A DNA stretch of 45,007 nt from an uncultured Oscillospiraceae bacterium (lineage in GTDB: Bacteria; Bacillota; Clostridia; Oscillospirales; Oscillospiraceae). Of this stretch, positions 24,019-32,700 are shown piece after piece. The notes under the pieces are model-generated. The model saw only the letters and a list, made by a program, of their open reading frames with translations, was not told the DNA's origin and ran no database searches. The stretch spans positions 1 to 45,007 of the forward strand of contig CALWXR010000019.1 of the NCBI GenBank assembly GCA_944385535.1, given 5' to 3'. Both the position numbers and the translations under genes were made by a program. Each line of letters begins with the position of its first letter. Position 1 is the stretch's first letter.

Positions 24019-25113
24019 ATGGACACCAGAGTGATCAAAGGGCTGATGCTGGCGGTGGCGCTTTTGGGGATTGTGGGCTGCGGGGGAAAAGAACTCCCTG
24101 ACCAACCCGAAACCACAGAAACGGCGATAACCCAACCGGCTCAGATCCTGGAAACCCAGCCGCCTCAGACGGAATCTGCTCCGACGGAACCGGAAATTGA
24201 GCGGTTTGTGTTCACCTTTGCCGGGGACTGCACCTTCGGCGCCACGCCCTCCAACTATAATCTGGATATTGGATTTCCCAAAACCGTGGGGGAGGATTAC
24301 GGCTATCCCTTTGCCAATGTGATCGAGTATTTGGAAAATGACGAATTCACCATGGTGAATTTGGAAGGGCCTTTGACAGACCGGGGCTATCCGGCGGAAA
24401 AAAAGCATGTATTCCAAAGCTCTGCCGCCTTTGTAAACATCCTGACGGAGAATTCTGTGGAGGCGGTGACCATCGCCAACAACCACACCATGGACTACGG
24501 CAATACCGGCTACCAGTCCACCCTGGAGACTCTGGAAAATGCCGGGGTGCCCTATGTGGAGCGGGACAGCTCTACCCTGGTCACCACGAAAAACGGCTTG
24601 ACCGTGGGGCTTTACGCCGCCGTATACTACAAGCTGGATGTGGAGGATATGACCGAGGAGATTGCCGCGCTGAAGGAGCAGGGCGCGGATGTGATCATTT
24701 TCGCCCCCCACTGGGGAGCGGAAGGGGTCTACCGTCCCACGGAGGAACAGAAGCGGGTGGGCCGGGCGGCCATTGACGCGGGCGCGGATATCGTCTTTGG
24801 ATCCCATCCCCACGTGCTGCAGCCGGTGGAACGCTACGGCGACGGGATCATTTATTATTCCCTGGGAAATTTCAGCTTCGGCGGCAATATCTATCCCCGG
24901 GATCTGGACACGGCCTTAATGTGCCAGGAGGTGATCCGGGAGGACGGACAGGTGCGCCTGGGGGAATTGACCATCATTCCCGCCAGCGTCAGTTCGGTTT
25001 CTGACCGGAACAACTTCCAGCCCACGCCCTTTCAGCCGGGCACCGAGGACTATGAGCGGGTCATGTCCAAGCTGGACGGAACCTTTGACGGGCCCAATTT
25101 GAAAATCCAATAA
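24019..25113 (+). CDS. CapA-family lipoprotein (poly-gamma-glutamate synthesis-like)
   Basis: 364-residue secreted lipoprotein: signal peptide with lipobox IVGC (Cys21), a Thr/Pro/Glu-rich spacer (about residues 27-60), then the CapA-type metallophosphatase-like domain. Conserved motifs are GDCTFG, NLEGPL, NNHTMDYG, APHWG and GSHPHVLQ, followed by YYSLGNF. CapA proteins take part in poly-gamma-glutamate capsule synthesis or retention, but most family members in Clostridia have no capBC partners, and none is seen here. GGAGG lies 8 nt before ATG 24019. Surface role likely; exact function unknown. Confidence 0.88.
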   Translation: MDTRVIKGLMLAVALLGIVGCGGKELPDQPETTETAITQPAQILETQPPQTESAPTEPEIERFVFTFAGDCTFGATPSNYNLDIGFPKTVGEDYGYPFANVIEYLENDEFTMVNLEGPLTDRGYPAEKKHVFQSSAAFVNILTENSVEAVTIANNHTMDYGNTGYQSTLETLENAGVPYVERDSSTLVTTKNGLTVGLYAAVYYKLDVEDMTEEIAALKEQGADVIIFAPHWGAEGVYRPTEEQKRVGRAAIDAGADIVFGSHPHVLQPVERYGDGIIYYSLGNFSFGGNIYPRDLDTALMCQEVIREDGQVRLGELTIIPASVSSVSDRNNFQPTPFQPGTEDYERVMSKLDGTFDGPNLKIQ

Positions 25114-25128
25114 AATGCGAAAAAAATA

Positions 25129-25157
25129 TTGACCAAACCATGTTTTTCGGTTATAAT
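25129..25157 (+). promoter_or_regulatory. Promoter of the rpmH-rnpA cluster
   Basis: TTGACC at 25129-25134, 17-bp spacer, perfect TATAAT at 25152-25157. An inverted repeat ATGACC-GTTAT-GGTCAT (25166-25182) covers the first transcribed bases and could form a stabilising 5' hairpin. No terminator is obvious between the CapA gene and this promoter. Confidence 0.85.
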
Positions 25158-25253
25158 GTACGGGTATGACCGTTATGGTCATTTATTATGTGTTGCTGCG
25201 GCCTTCGGGCTGTCGAGCATAGAAATTGTCTTTTGACAGGAGGTGTAAATGTA

Positions 25254-25388
25254 ATGAAGCGTACCTACCAGCCCAGCAGGCGTCATCGTTCCAAGGTTCA
25301 CGGTTTCCGTCAGAGAATGGCTACTTCCAATGGCCGTAAGGTTCTGGCCCGCCGTCGTGCGAAGGGCCGCAAGGTTCTGTCCGCCTGA
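25254..25388 (+). CDS. rpmH: 50S ribosomal protein L34
   Basis: 44-residue, very basic protein of the large ribosomal subunit with the invariant start MKRTYQPS and the family motifs [29 protein letters not shown] (25238-25243) lies 10 nt before ATG 25254. A longer in-frame start upstream is rejected because it would precede that site and add non-homologous residues. It heads the classic rpmH-rnpA-yidD-yidC-jag order. Confidence 0.98.
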   Translation: MKRTYQPSRRHRSKVHGFRQRMATSNGRKVLARRRAKGRKVLSA

Positions 25389-25537
25389 TGCGCACATAAG
25401 TGGGTAGACCACCGGGAAATATGCGCACAGAAGCGAAACGGGAGCTGCAGCGGGGTGAATGGAACATTCGCCCCGCTCCCTTTTTAGGAACAAATGTTTT
25501 ATCCGGCTTTCGCTTTTCGAAGAACAGGGGAAAAACC

Positions 25538-25885
25538 ATGAAGTATTCAACCAGTCTGAAACAAAACCACATTTTCCGCCGGCTTTACCACACCTCCGGC
25601 GTTGCCGACGGGTACATGGTGCTCTATGCCAGACGAAACCGCACCCCCTATAACCGGGTGGGGATCACCGTCAGCAAAAAGCTGGGCAAGGCCCATGTGC
25701 GCAACCGCGCCCGCCGCCGCTTCCGGGAGGTCTACCGGCTGAATGAGGAGCAGTTTCAGCCGGGGTGGGATATTGTGGTGGTGGCCCGGAGCAAGGCTGT
25801 AGAGGCTCCCTTTGACGCCCTGACCAAAAGCTACCTGTCTCTTGCCAAAAGGGCGGGCATTCTGAAAGGGGAGGGAAGCCGGTAA
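25538..25885 (+). CDS. rnpA: Ribonuclease P protein component
   Basis: Basic 115-residue cofactor of the RNase P ribozyme in tRNA 5' maturation. It shows the RNR signature KAHVRNRARRRFREVYR, and VGITVSKKLG before it. Start ATG 25538 (KYSTSLKQNHIFRR) follows an AGGGG site by 7 nt; the ORF is open to 25400 but that extension is not homologous. It follows rpmH by 149 nt. Confidence 0.96.
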   Translation: MKYSTSLKQNHIFRRLYHTSGVADGYMVLYARRNRTPYNRVGITVSKKLGKAHVRNRARRRFREVYRLNEEQFQPGWDIVVVARSKAVEAPFDALTKSYLSLAKRAGILKGEGSR

Positions 25886-25915
25886 ACGATCCCGCGCCGG
25901 ATCCTGCCGCTGATT

Positions 25916-26128
25916 ATGAGAATCCTTCTTTTGAAGCTGATCCGCTTCTACCAACGCTATCTTTCCAAGGCTACCCCGGCATGCTGCCGCTTCCGTCCCA
26001 CCTGTTCGGCCTATGCTTACCAGGCAATCCAAAAATACGGGGCAGTAAAAGGCGGTATTCTGGCGCTGAAGCGCCTGTCCCGCTGCCATCCCTTCTACCG
26101 GGGAGATATTTACGACCCTGTGCCATGA
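25916..26128 (+). CDS. yidD: Membrane protein insertion efficiency factor YidD
   Basis: 70-residue YidD protein, a small membrane-associated helper of YidC-dependent insertion. Typical motifs: [10 protein letters not shown], a cysteine cluster [31 protein letters not shown]. It lies 30 nt after rnpA and 61 nt before yidC, the conserved order. Confidence 0.95.
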   Translation: MRILLLKLIRFYQRYLSKATPACCRFRPTCSAYAYQAIQKYGAVKGGILALKRLSRCHPFYRGDIYDPVP

Positions 26129-26189
26129 CTTCCATGGGCAGCGTATGACCCAGACCCTGCGCTGACCCAAACCACAAGGAGGAAAGCCA

Positions 26190-27440
26190 ATGTTTCTCGC
26201 ATTCCAGTTATCCGATATCATCACCGTGCCCTTCGGCTGGCTGCTGGCCCAGCTGTATGACCTGGTGAGCAACTATGGCGTTGCCATGATCCTGTTCGCT
26301 CTGCTGGTTCAGCTGATCATCACCCCCATCAATGCCAAGAGCAAGAAGAGCATGATGAAGATGTCCCGTCTGACCCCCCGGCTGCAGGAGCTGCAGAAGA
26401 AATACGCGGACGATCCCCAGCGCCAGAACCAGGCCGTTCAGGAGCTGTACCAGCAGGAGGGCGTCTCCGTCATGGGCGGCGGCTGCCTGTGGAGCTTTGT
26501 GCCTCTGCTGATTATGCTTCCTTTGTACGCGGTCATCCGCCAGCCCATCACCTATATCCTGATGGAGTCCGCCGAGCCCGCCCAGCAGATTGTGGATGTG
26601 ATCAAGACCGCCGCGCCGAATCTGTTTACTACCAATAATAACTTCTACGACCAAGTTGTGGCCGCCCAGGCCATCCCTCAGTATGTTGAGGAGCTGAAGG
26701 CCGCCATCCCCGCCATCAGCGAGCGTACCCTGGCGGGCATCAACTTTAACTTCCTGGGCATTAACCTGGGCTCCATTCCCAGCTTCTCCTTCTGGAACTG
26801 GAGCGCCTTTGACTGGGCCCACATCGGCGCCTTCCTGATCCCCTGCCTGTCCGCCGGCTCTCAGGTGCTGCAGATGTGGATCAGCCAGAAAACCAACGAC
26901 TCTCTGGTGACCAATGAAAAGGGCATTCAGGACAAGGAAACCGCCAAGAATTCCCAGACTGCCCAGACCAACAAAATGATGATGTGGATGATGCCCCTGA
27001 TGTCTCTGTGGATCGGCTTCACCGTGCCCGCGGGACTGTCCCTGTACTGGTTCGTCGGCGGCGCATTCCGTATGCTTACCGACCCCATTATGACCAAGCA
27101 TTACCGGAAGATCTACGACGCCGAGGACGCCGAGCGGCTTCGCAAGGCGATGGAGCAGGAAAAAATTGAGGCGGAGAAGGAGCGGGTTCGGGCAGAGCGC
27201 CGGGCCGCCAACCCCGACGGCATCACCACCAACACCAGTAAAAAGAAGCTGCAGAAGCAGCAGCGGGCCGAGGTAGAGGCTGCCAAGGCTGCCGCCGCCA
27301 AGGAGTATGCCGCAAAGAAGGGCATCCTGGAGCCGGAAGCGGAAAAGAGCAGCTGCATGTCCGGTATCCCCAGCCGCCCCTACTGTAAGGGCCGCAACTA
27401 TGATCCCAACCGCTACGCTCCCCAAACTACGGAGGAATAA
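26190..27440 (+). CDS. yidC: Membrane protein insertase YidC/Oxa1 family
   Basis: 416-residue insertase that places membrane proteins in the bilayer with or without Sec. The YidC core has ALLVQLIITPINAKSKKSMMKMSRLTP with a conserved Arg in the groove, a charged coiled hairpin (LQELQKKYADDPQRQNQAVQELYQQEGV), and later helices including MMMWMMPLMSLWIGFTVPAG and LSLYWFVGG. There is no lipobox. The long basic C-terminal tail (about 330-416, rich in Lys, Arg, Ala and Glu) is of the ribosome-binding kind. An AGGAGG-type site precedes ATG 26190. The next gene starts 3 nt after its stop. Confidence 0.96.
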   Translation: MFLAFQLSDIITVPFGWLLAQLYDLVSNYGVAMILFALLVQLIITPINAKSKKSMMKMSRLTPRLQELQKKYADDPQRQNQAVQELYQQEGVSVMGGGCLWSFVPLLIMLPLYAVIRQPITYILMESAEPAQQIVDVIKTAAPNLFTTNNNFYDQVVAAQAIPQYVEELKAAIPAISERTLAGINFNFLGINLGSIPSFSFWNWSAFDWAHIGAFLIPCLSAGSQVLQMWISQKTNDSLVTNEKGIQDKETAKNSQTAQTNKMMMWMMPLMSLWIGFTVPAGLSLYWFVGGAFRMLTDPIMTKHYRKIYDAEDAERLRKAMEQEKIEAEKERVRAERRAANPDGITTNTSKKKLQKQQRAEVEAAKAAAAKEYAAKKGILEPEAEKSSCMSGIPSRPYCKGRNYDPNRYAPQTTEE

Positions 27441-27443
27441 GCA

Positions 27444-28337
27444 ATGGAAAAAACCATCATTACCACCGGTAAGACCATTGATCTGGCCATTGAGGCCGCC
27501 CTGTCTCAGCTGGGACTGGACCGGGACAGCGTGTCTGTGCTGGTATTGCAGCAGGCCAAAAGCGGCTTCCTGGGCTTCGGCGCCCAGCCCGCCAAGGTTC
27601 AGGTGACCTATGAGGCCCTGGATCCTGTGCCGGAAAAGGAGCCGGAGAAGCCCAAGAGCGCCCTGGGCAGCGCCTCCCGCTCCAAGCCCAAGGCCCCTGC
27701 CGCTCCCGTGAAGAAGCCCGAGGCCCCCAAGGCAGTCCAGGCCCCTAAGGCGGAGACGGTCAAGCCGGAGCAGCAGGACAAGCCCAGGCAGGAGAAGAAG
27801 GCGGACAAGGCCCCCAAGGCCCCCAAACAGGAGAAGCCCAAGGCGGCTCCCGTCCAGCCCAAGGAGTACGCTCCCGCCCAGCCCGGCTCCATCGAGGAGA
27901 AGATCGAGCAGTTCATTAAGGGCCTGCTGGAGCATATGAACTCCCAGGCTGTGCCCCACTGCTGGAACGCGGAGGGGAATACATACAAGGTAGATCTGGT
28001 GGGCGATGATCTGGGCTACCTGATCGGCCGCCGGGGAGATACCCTGGACGCCATCCAGCACCTGACCAACTACGCGCTCAACCGGGATGTGGAAGGCCAC
28101 ATCCGGGTGAACGTGGACGCGGAGTGCTACCGGGAGAAGCGGGAGGAGAGCCTGCGCCGGTACGCCCGGAAGAAGGCCCAGCAGGTGCTGAAGGCCCGCC
28201 GCCGTACCACCTTGGAGCCTATGAACGCCTACGAGCGGCACATCATCCACGCCGCCCTTCAGGACATGGACAACATCACCACCTACTCCACCGGCACCGA
28301 GCCCAACCGCCGGGTGGTCATTGAGTACGTAAGATAA
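27444..28337 (+). CDS. khpB: RNA-binding protein KhpB/Jag
   Basis: 297-residue single-strand nucleic-acid-binding protein. The Jag N-terminal domain (about 1-55: ITTGKTIDLAIEAALSQLGL, SGFLGFGAQPAKV) is joined by a Pro/Lys/Ala-rich linker (about 60-150) to a KH domain (LVGDDLGYLIGRRGDTLDAIQHL) and an R3H domain (MNAYERHIIHAALQDMDNI, GTEPNRRVVIEY). With KhpA it acts as an RNA chaperone linked to cell elongation and division. The linker is longer than in many relatives. It ends the rpmH cluster; mnmE, which often follows, is not here. Confidence 0.95.
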   Translation: MEKTIITTGKTIDLAIEAALSQLGLDRDSVSVLVLQQAKSGFLGFGAQPAKVQVTYEALDPVPEKEPEKPKSALGSASRSKPKAPAAPVKKPEAPKAVQAPKAETVKPEQQDKPRQEKKADKAPKAPKQEKPKAAPVQPKEYAPAQPGSIEEKIEQFIKGLLEHMNSQAVPHCWNAEGNTYKVDLVGDDLGYLIGRRGDTLDAIQHLTNYALNRDVEGHIRVNVDAECYREKREESLRRYARKKAQQVLKARRRTTLEPMNAYERHIIHAALQDMDNITTYSTGTEPNRRVVIEYVR

Positions 28338-28349
28338 GCATAATGCCTG

Positions 28350-28384
28350 CCGCCGCAGCCTGTGTTTGGCTGCGGCGGATTTTT
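28350..28384 (+). terminator. Terminator of the rpmH-khpB cluster
   Basis: Perfect 11-bp stem CCGCCGCAGCC (28350-28360) with GGCTGCGGCGG (28368-28378), 7-nt loop, then TTTTT (28380-28384). Confidence 0.92.
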
Positions 28385-28486
28385 CTGTCTCGGCCTTATT
28401 TGGGTTATGCGGGTAGGTCACGGGCATCCATTCACCAGCCGTCCGTGCTACCGGGGACAGAGTTTTTTGACGGCGCATAGCCTGTC

Positions 28487-29054
28487 TTATTGATCCAGCT
28501 TTTTCTTTCCTTTACTCAAAGATTTAATAATTACAACAGTGAGCTTCCAAAGCAACCATCCAATAATAAAGCTCACGACACCAATCAAAATAGAAATAGG
28601 GAAAAATTCAATCGCACTAGCGGAATAAGTGCCGATGTTAACCCCAATTTCTGTAATCTCATATCCCAAAAAGTGGGCCACAAGTTTGATAATACCCGCA
28701 ATCGGACAAAGCACGCCGCTTACCATAAAGGTGATAGCGCCAATGCTGGTAATTGGCAAAACAAACATACCACCAATTCCAGCAAGGCTGTAAAAAGCAA
28801 TTACGGCACTCAGCCGGCGCCAGCCAGCTAAAACCACTGTTTTTTTCAATAGCTTCTCCTAAATAGGCTTTTGCAAGTTCTTTAGGATTACCAAGTCGTT
28901 CAATGATTTGTTCTGCGGAAGTACCGCTTGCCTGTAATTCAAGCATTTCACTTTTAATTTCTTTGACAATATCCACACGCTCTGACACAGTCAGCGGTTT
29001 CAGATATTTTTCAATTTTCTCAAGATATTCGTTAAGGGATTTTTCCAGTTCCAT
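28487..29054 (-). pseudogene. Frameshifted HAAS/DUF1700-like membrane protein gene
   Basis: Two overlapping frames on the - strand together make one HAAS/DUF1700-type protein. Frame 1 (ATG 29054, AAAGGAG 9 nt upstream) encodes the helical N-terminal domain MELEKSLNEYLEKIEKYLKP...RLGNPKELAKAYLGEAIEKNSGFSW and then runs into unrelated residues to a stop at 28659. Frame 2 (28849-28487) supplies the membrane part RRLSAVIAFYSLAGIGGMFVLP with three or four helices. The break coincides with a tandem CCAG-CCAG (28820-28827): removing one 4-bp copy restores SGFSW-RRLSAV without a gap. A TTG with an AGGAG-like site at 28849 could allow separate translation of the membrane part, so function is not fully excluded. 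Confidence 0.75.
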
Positions 29055-29309
29055 TGTCTTATTCTCCTTTAATTTCATTGATTGCATAGACTTTTTAGAA
29101 AAGACCAGTAGTTTGGCTGCCTCTGTCAGCTGCCGCCTGCTCACATAATCATGGATCGTCATGCCTACTGTTTCGGTAAACATACGGTGCAAATAATATT
29201 TGGAATAATGGACGGCTGCTGCAACTGTGTCAAGCTCCAATTTTCCATCAAGGTTGCTTTCAATAAACGCAATGACTGTTTCCATGGTGATAACTTTTTG
29301 GATTTCCAT
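29055..29309 (-). pseudogene. Truncated AraC-family regulator fragment, fused in frame to the HAAS gene
   Basis: About 74 residues of an AraC-type helix-turn-helix domain (VIAFIESNLDGKLELDTVAAAVHYSKYYLHRMF...GMTIHDYVSRRQLTEAAKLLVFSKK) break off before the second helix-turn-helix. They continue through about 11 unrelated residues (MQSMKLKENKT) straight into the start of the HAAS gene. The short non-homologous stretch is the translated ribosome site of the HAAS gene, so a deletion removed the 3' part of the AraC gene. GGAGGGAG precedes ATG 29309. The DNA here is much more AT-rich than its neighbours. Confidence 0.65.
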
Positions 29310-29463
29310 GTGCGCTCCCTCCTTTCCATAGAAAGATTATCAGAAATCAACATCAAAGTTTTAATAATTCTTGCGTTCTTGCTGCATATCGCGTACCACA
29401 GCATATTATAATCTCTTACCTAGGATAAATCAAAGACGGATCTGAATTAAATAATGGGTACGG

Positions 29464-29526
29464 AATAACACAAAACAGCTTAAAAGCCAAGGCTTTCCCC
29501 TTGAGTTTGTGTTATTCGGGCGCAAG
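29464..29526. repeat. Nested inverted repeat in the AT-rich island
   Basis: AATAACACAAA (29464-29474) and its exact complement TTTGTGTTATT (29516-29526) enclose an inner hairpin AAAAGCC-AA-GGCTTT. No T-run follows. It may be the end of a mobile element or a transcription barrier. The stretch 29310-29630 shows no gene. Confidence 0.5.
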
Positions 29527-29630
29527 GTTTTTCTTCAGCGGGCAGCTTCCGCCTTTTTATTAGAGAATCAGTATGAAGCTTCATCGGTGAAGCCATCCCG
29601 CCGGGGGACGATCAGACTGCGGAACGGCAA

Positions 29631-29673
29631 AGAAAAAGCAGGACGGCATGACCGTTCAGCCATGCCGCCCTGC
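29631..29673 (-). terminator. purL terminator: Terminator of the purine operon
   Basis: Reading leftward from purL: GCAGGGCGGCATG (29673-29661), a 10-nt loop, CATGCCGTCCTGC (29650-29638), one mismatch, then UUUUUCU (29637-29631). It lies 45 nt past the purL stop. Confidence 0.92.
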
Positions 29674-29717
29674 GATAATCGGATTACATCCTTATGGGGG
29701 CGCTTTTTGACAGGGGA

Positions 29718-32700
29718 TTACTTGAAGTACTTCACCGCGGCTTCGAACATGCGGATGTCATATTCTCCGGGGACGTTTTGGTACAGCCCGGAGCCAATGC
29801 GTTCGCTGTGGCCCATCTTGCCGAAGACACGCCCGTCGGGGGAGGTGATGCCCTCCACGGCGAACAGGGAGCCGTTGGGGTTAAAGTGTACGTCGGCGGT
29901 GGCATTGCCTGTCAGATCCACGTACTGGGTGGCAATCTGACCGTTGGCGGCAAGCTGGCGGATCAGCGCCTCGCTGGCCAGGAACTTGCCTTCCCCGTGG
30001 GAGATGGGCACGCTGTACACGTCGCCTACCTGGGTCAATGCCAGCCAGGGGGACTTGTTGGAGGCCACCCGGGTGCGGACGATCCGGCTCTGGTGCCGGG
30101 AGATGTTGTTGAAGGTCAGGGTGGGACAGCTCTCGTCCGTGTCCATGATTTTACCGTAGGGCACCAGTCCCAGCTTAATCAGGGCCTGGAAGCCGTTGCA
30201 GATGCCGCACATCAGGCCATCCCGGTTGTCCAGAAGATCGGCCACGCCCTCCTTTACCGCCGGACTGCGGAAAAAGGCGGTGATGAATTTGGCGGAACCG
30301 TCCGGCTCATCGCCGCCGGAGAAGCCGCCGGGGATGAACACCATCTGGGCCTCCTTCAGGGCCTGGGCGAAACGGTCTACGCTCCTGGCGATATCGTCGG
30401 CGGACAGGTTGTTGATTACCAGAATCTCCGGTTCCGCCCCAGCGTCCCGAACCGCCTTGGCGGAGTCGTACTCGCAGTTGGTGCCCGGGAAGGCGGGGAT
30501 CAGCACCTTGGGCTTGGCGACTTTCACCGCCGGGGCCTTCCGGGTGGATGCTTCGTAGGAGAAGGTCTCCATGGGCTGCTCCTGGGCGGGGATGTTGCAG
30601 GGGTAGACAGATTCCAGCTTGTCCTCGTAGGCCGTCAGTACCTGCCCGTGGGAAAGGGTCTCTCCTTGATAGGAGAAGCTTCCGTCGGCGGTGGTCACGC
30701 CCAGAACCCGGCCTGCTTCCCCTTCCGCCATTTCCAGAAGGAAGCTGCCGTACCGGTAGCCGAAGATGGTATCCAGGGTCACATCCCGGTCAAAGGCCAG
30801 CCCCAAACCGTTGCCGAAGCCCATCTTCATCACCCCTTCCGCCACGCCGCCCATGCCGGGGGTGTAGGCGGCTACGGCCTTGCCGGAGCGGAGCAGGGAG
30901 GTGACGGTTTGGAAGTTCTCCAGCAGGGAGGCGGTGTCAGGCAGGTTGCTTTCATCATATTTACATTCCAGCAGGCACACCTTGCGGCCCGCCGCTTTGA
31001 ATTCGGGGGATACCACGTCCCCGGTCTTGCCGGTGGTCACGGCGAAGGACACCAGGGTGGGGGGCACGTCCAGATTTTCAAAAGAACCGGACATGGAGTC
31101 CTTGCCGCCGATGGAGCCGACGCCCAGATCCATCTGAGCCCGGAAAGCCCCCAGCAGCGCCGCCATGGGCTGGCCCCACCGCTTGGGATCCTTCCCCAGC
31201 CGGGGGAAGTACTCCTGGAAGGTCAGGTAGGTATCCTCAAAGGAAGCGCCGGTGGCGATCAGCTTGGACAACGATTCCACCACCGCCAGATACGCCCCGT
31301 GGTAGGGGGAGGCGGAGGTGATGAAGGGGTTGTAGCCGAAGGACATGAAGGAGCAGTCGTCGGTGTGCTGCTTTTCCACGCTGATTTTTTGCACCATGGC
31401 CTGAATGGGGGTGAGCTGATGCTTACCGCCGAAGGGCATGAGCACCGTGCCCGCGCCGATGGTGGAGTCGAACCGCTCGGACAGGCCCCGCTTGGAGCAG
31501 GTGTTCAGATCGGAAGCGACGGCGAGGAAATTCTCACTAAAGCCGCCGGCAACAGCCTTTTCATAGGGGGTGGGGGCGGCGGCGGAGACGGTGATGTGCT
31601 TGTCCGCCCCGTTGGAGTTCAGGAATTCCCGGCTGATGTCGCAGATGGTCTTGCCGTTCCAGACCATTACCAGCCGGGGATTTTCCGTGACCACCGCCAC
31701 GGGAACGGCGTTCAGGTTTTCCGTAGCCGCCAGCTCCAGGAACCGGGGGGCGTCGGCGGCCTCTACCACCACCGCCATCCGCTCCTGGGATTCGGAAATG
31801 GCCAGCTCCGTGCCGTCCAGGCCCTCGTACTTCTTGGGCACCGCGTTCAGGTCGATCTCCAGGCCGTCCGCCAGCTCGCCGATGGCTACGGACACGCCGC
31901 CCGCGCCGAAGTCGTTGCACCGCTTAATGAGGCGGGAGGCTTCCGGATTCCGGAACAGCCGCTGGAGCTTCCGCTCCTCGGGGGCGTTGCCCTTCTGAAC
32001 CTCAGAGCCGCAGACCTCCACCGACTGGGTATTGTGGGCCTTGGAGGAGCCGGTAGCCCCGCCGATGCCGTCCCGGCCGGTGTTGCCGCCCAGGAGGATG
32101 ACCACATCCCCGGGCTGGGGACGCTCCCGCCGGACGTTCTCCGCCGGGGCAGCGGCGATGACTGCGCCGATCTCCATCCGCTTGGCGGCGTAGCCGGGAT
32201 GGTAGATTTCATCCACAATGCCGGTAGCCAGGCCGATCTGGTTGCCGTAGCTGGAATAGCCCGCGGCGGCGGTGGTGACGATCTTCCGCTGGGGCAGCTT
32301 GCCCGGGAGGGTTTCGGACACGGGCTTCAGGGGATCCGCCGCGCCGGTGACCCGCATGGCCCCGTACACGTAAGCCCGACCGGACAGGGGATCCCGAATG
32401 GCGCCGCCGATGCAGGTGGCCGCGCCGCCGAAGGGCTCGATTTCCGTGGGGTGGTTGTGGGTTTCGTTCTTAAACAGCAGCAGCCAGGGCTGGACCTCCC
32501 CATCCACGGTCACGTCCATCTTCACCGTGCAGGCGTTGATCTCCTCGCTCTCGTCCAGCTTGTCCAGCTTCCCGGCGGCCTTCAGGTGCTTGACGGCGAT
32601 GGTAGCCAAATCCATCAGGCAGATGGGCTTGTGCTCCCGGCCCAGGGCCTTCCGGGTGGCCAGGTATGCTTCGTAGGTTTTTTGCAGCAGTTCATCCGCA

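Noticed and set aside
25129-28384. Replication origin next to rpmH
   Set aside because: The rpmH cluster is often near oriC, but no dnaA, DnaA-box cluster or AT-rich unwinding region is present; typA and a CapA gene lie upstream instead.
28840-28846. Programmed frameshift at the A7 run in the HAAS gene
   Set aside because: A -1 slip runs into a stop within four codons, and a one-base deletion gives a weaker join than removing one CCAG copy, which restores a continuous family-like sequence.
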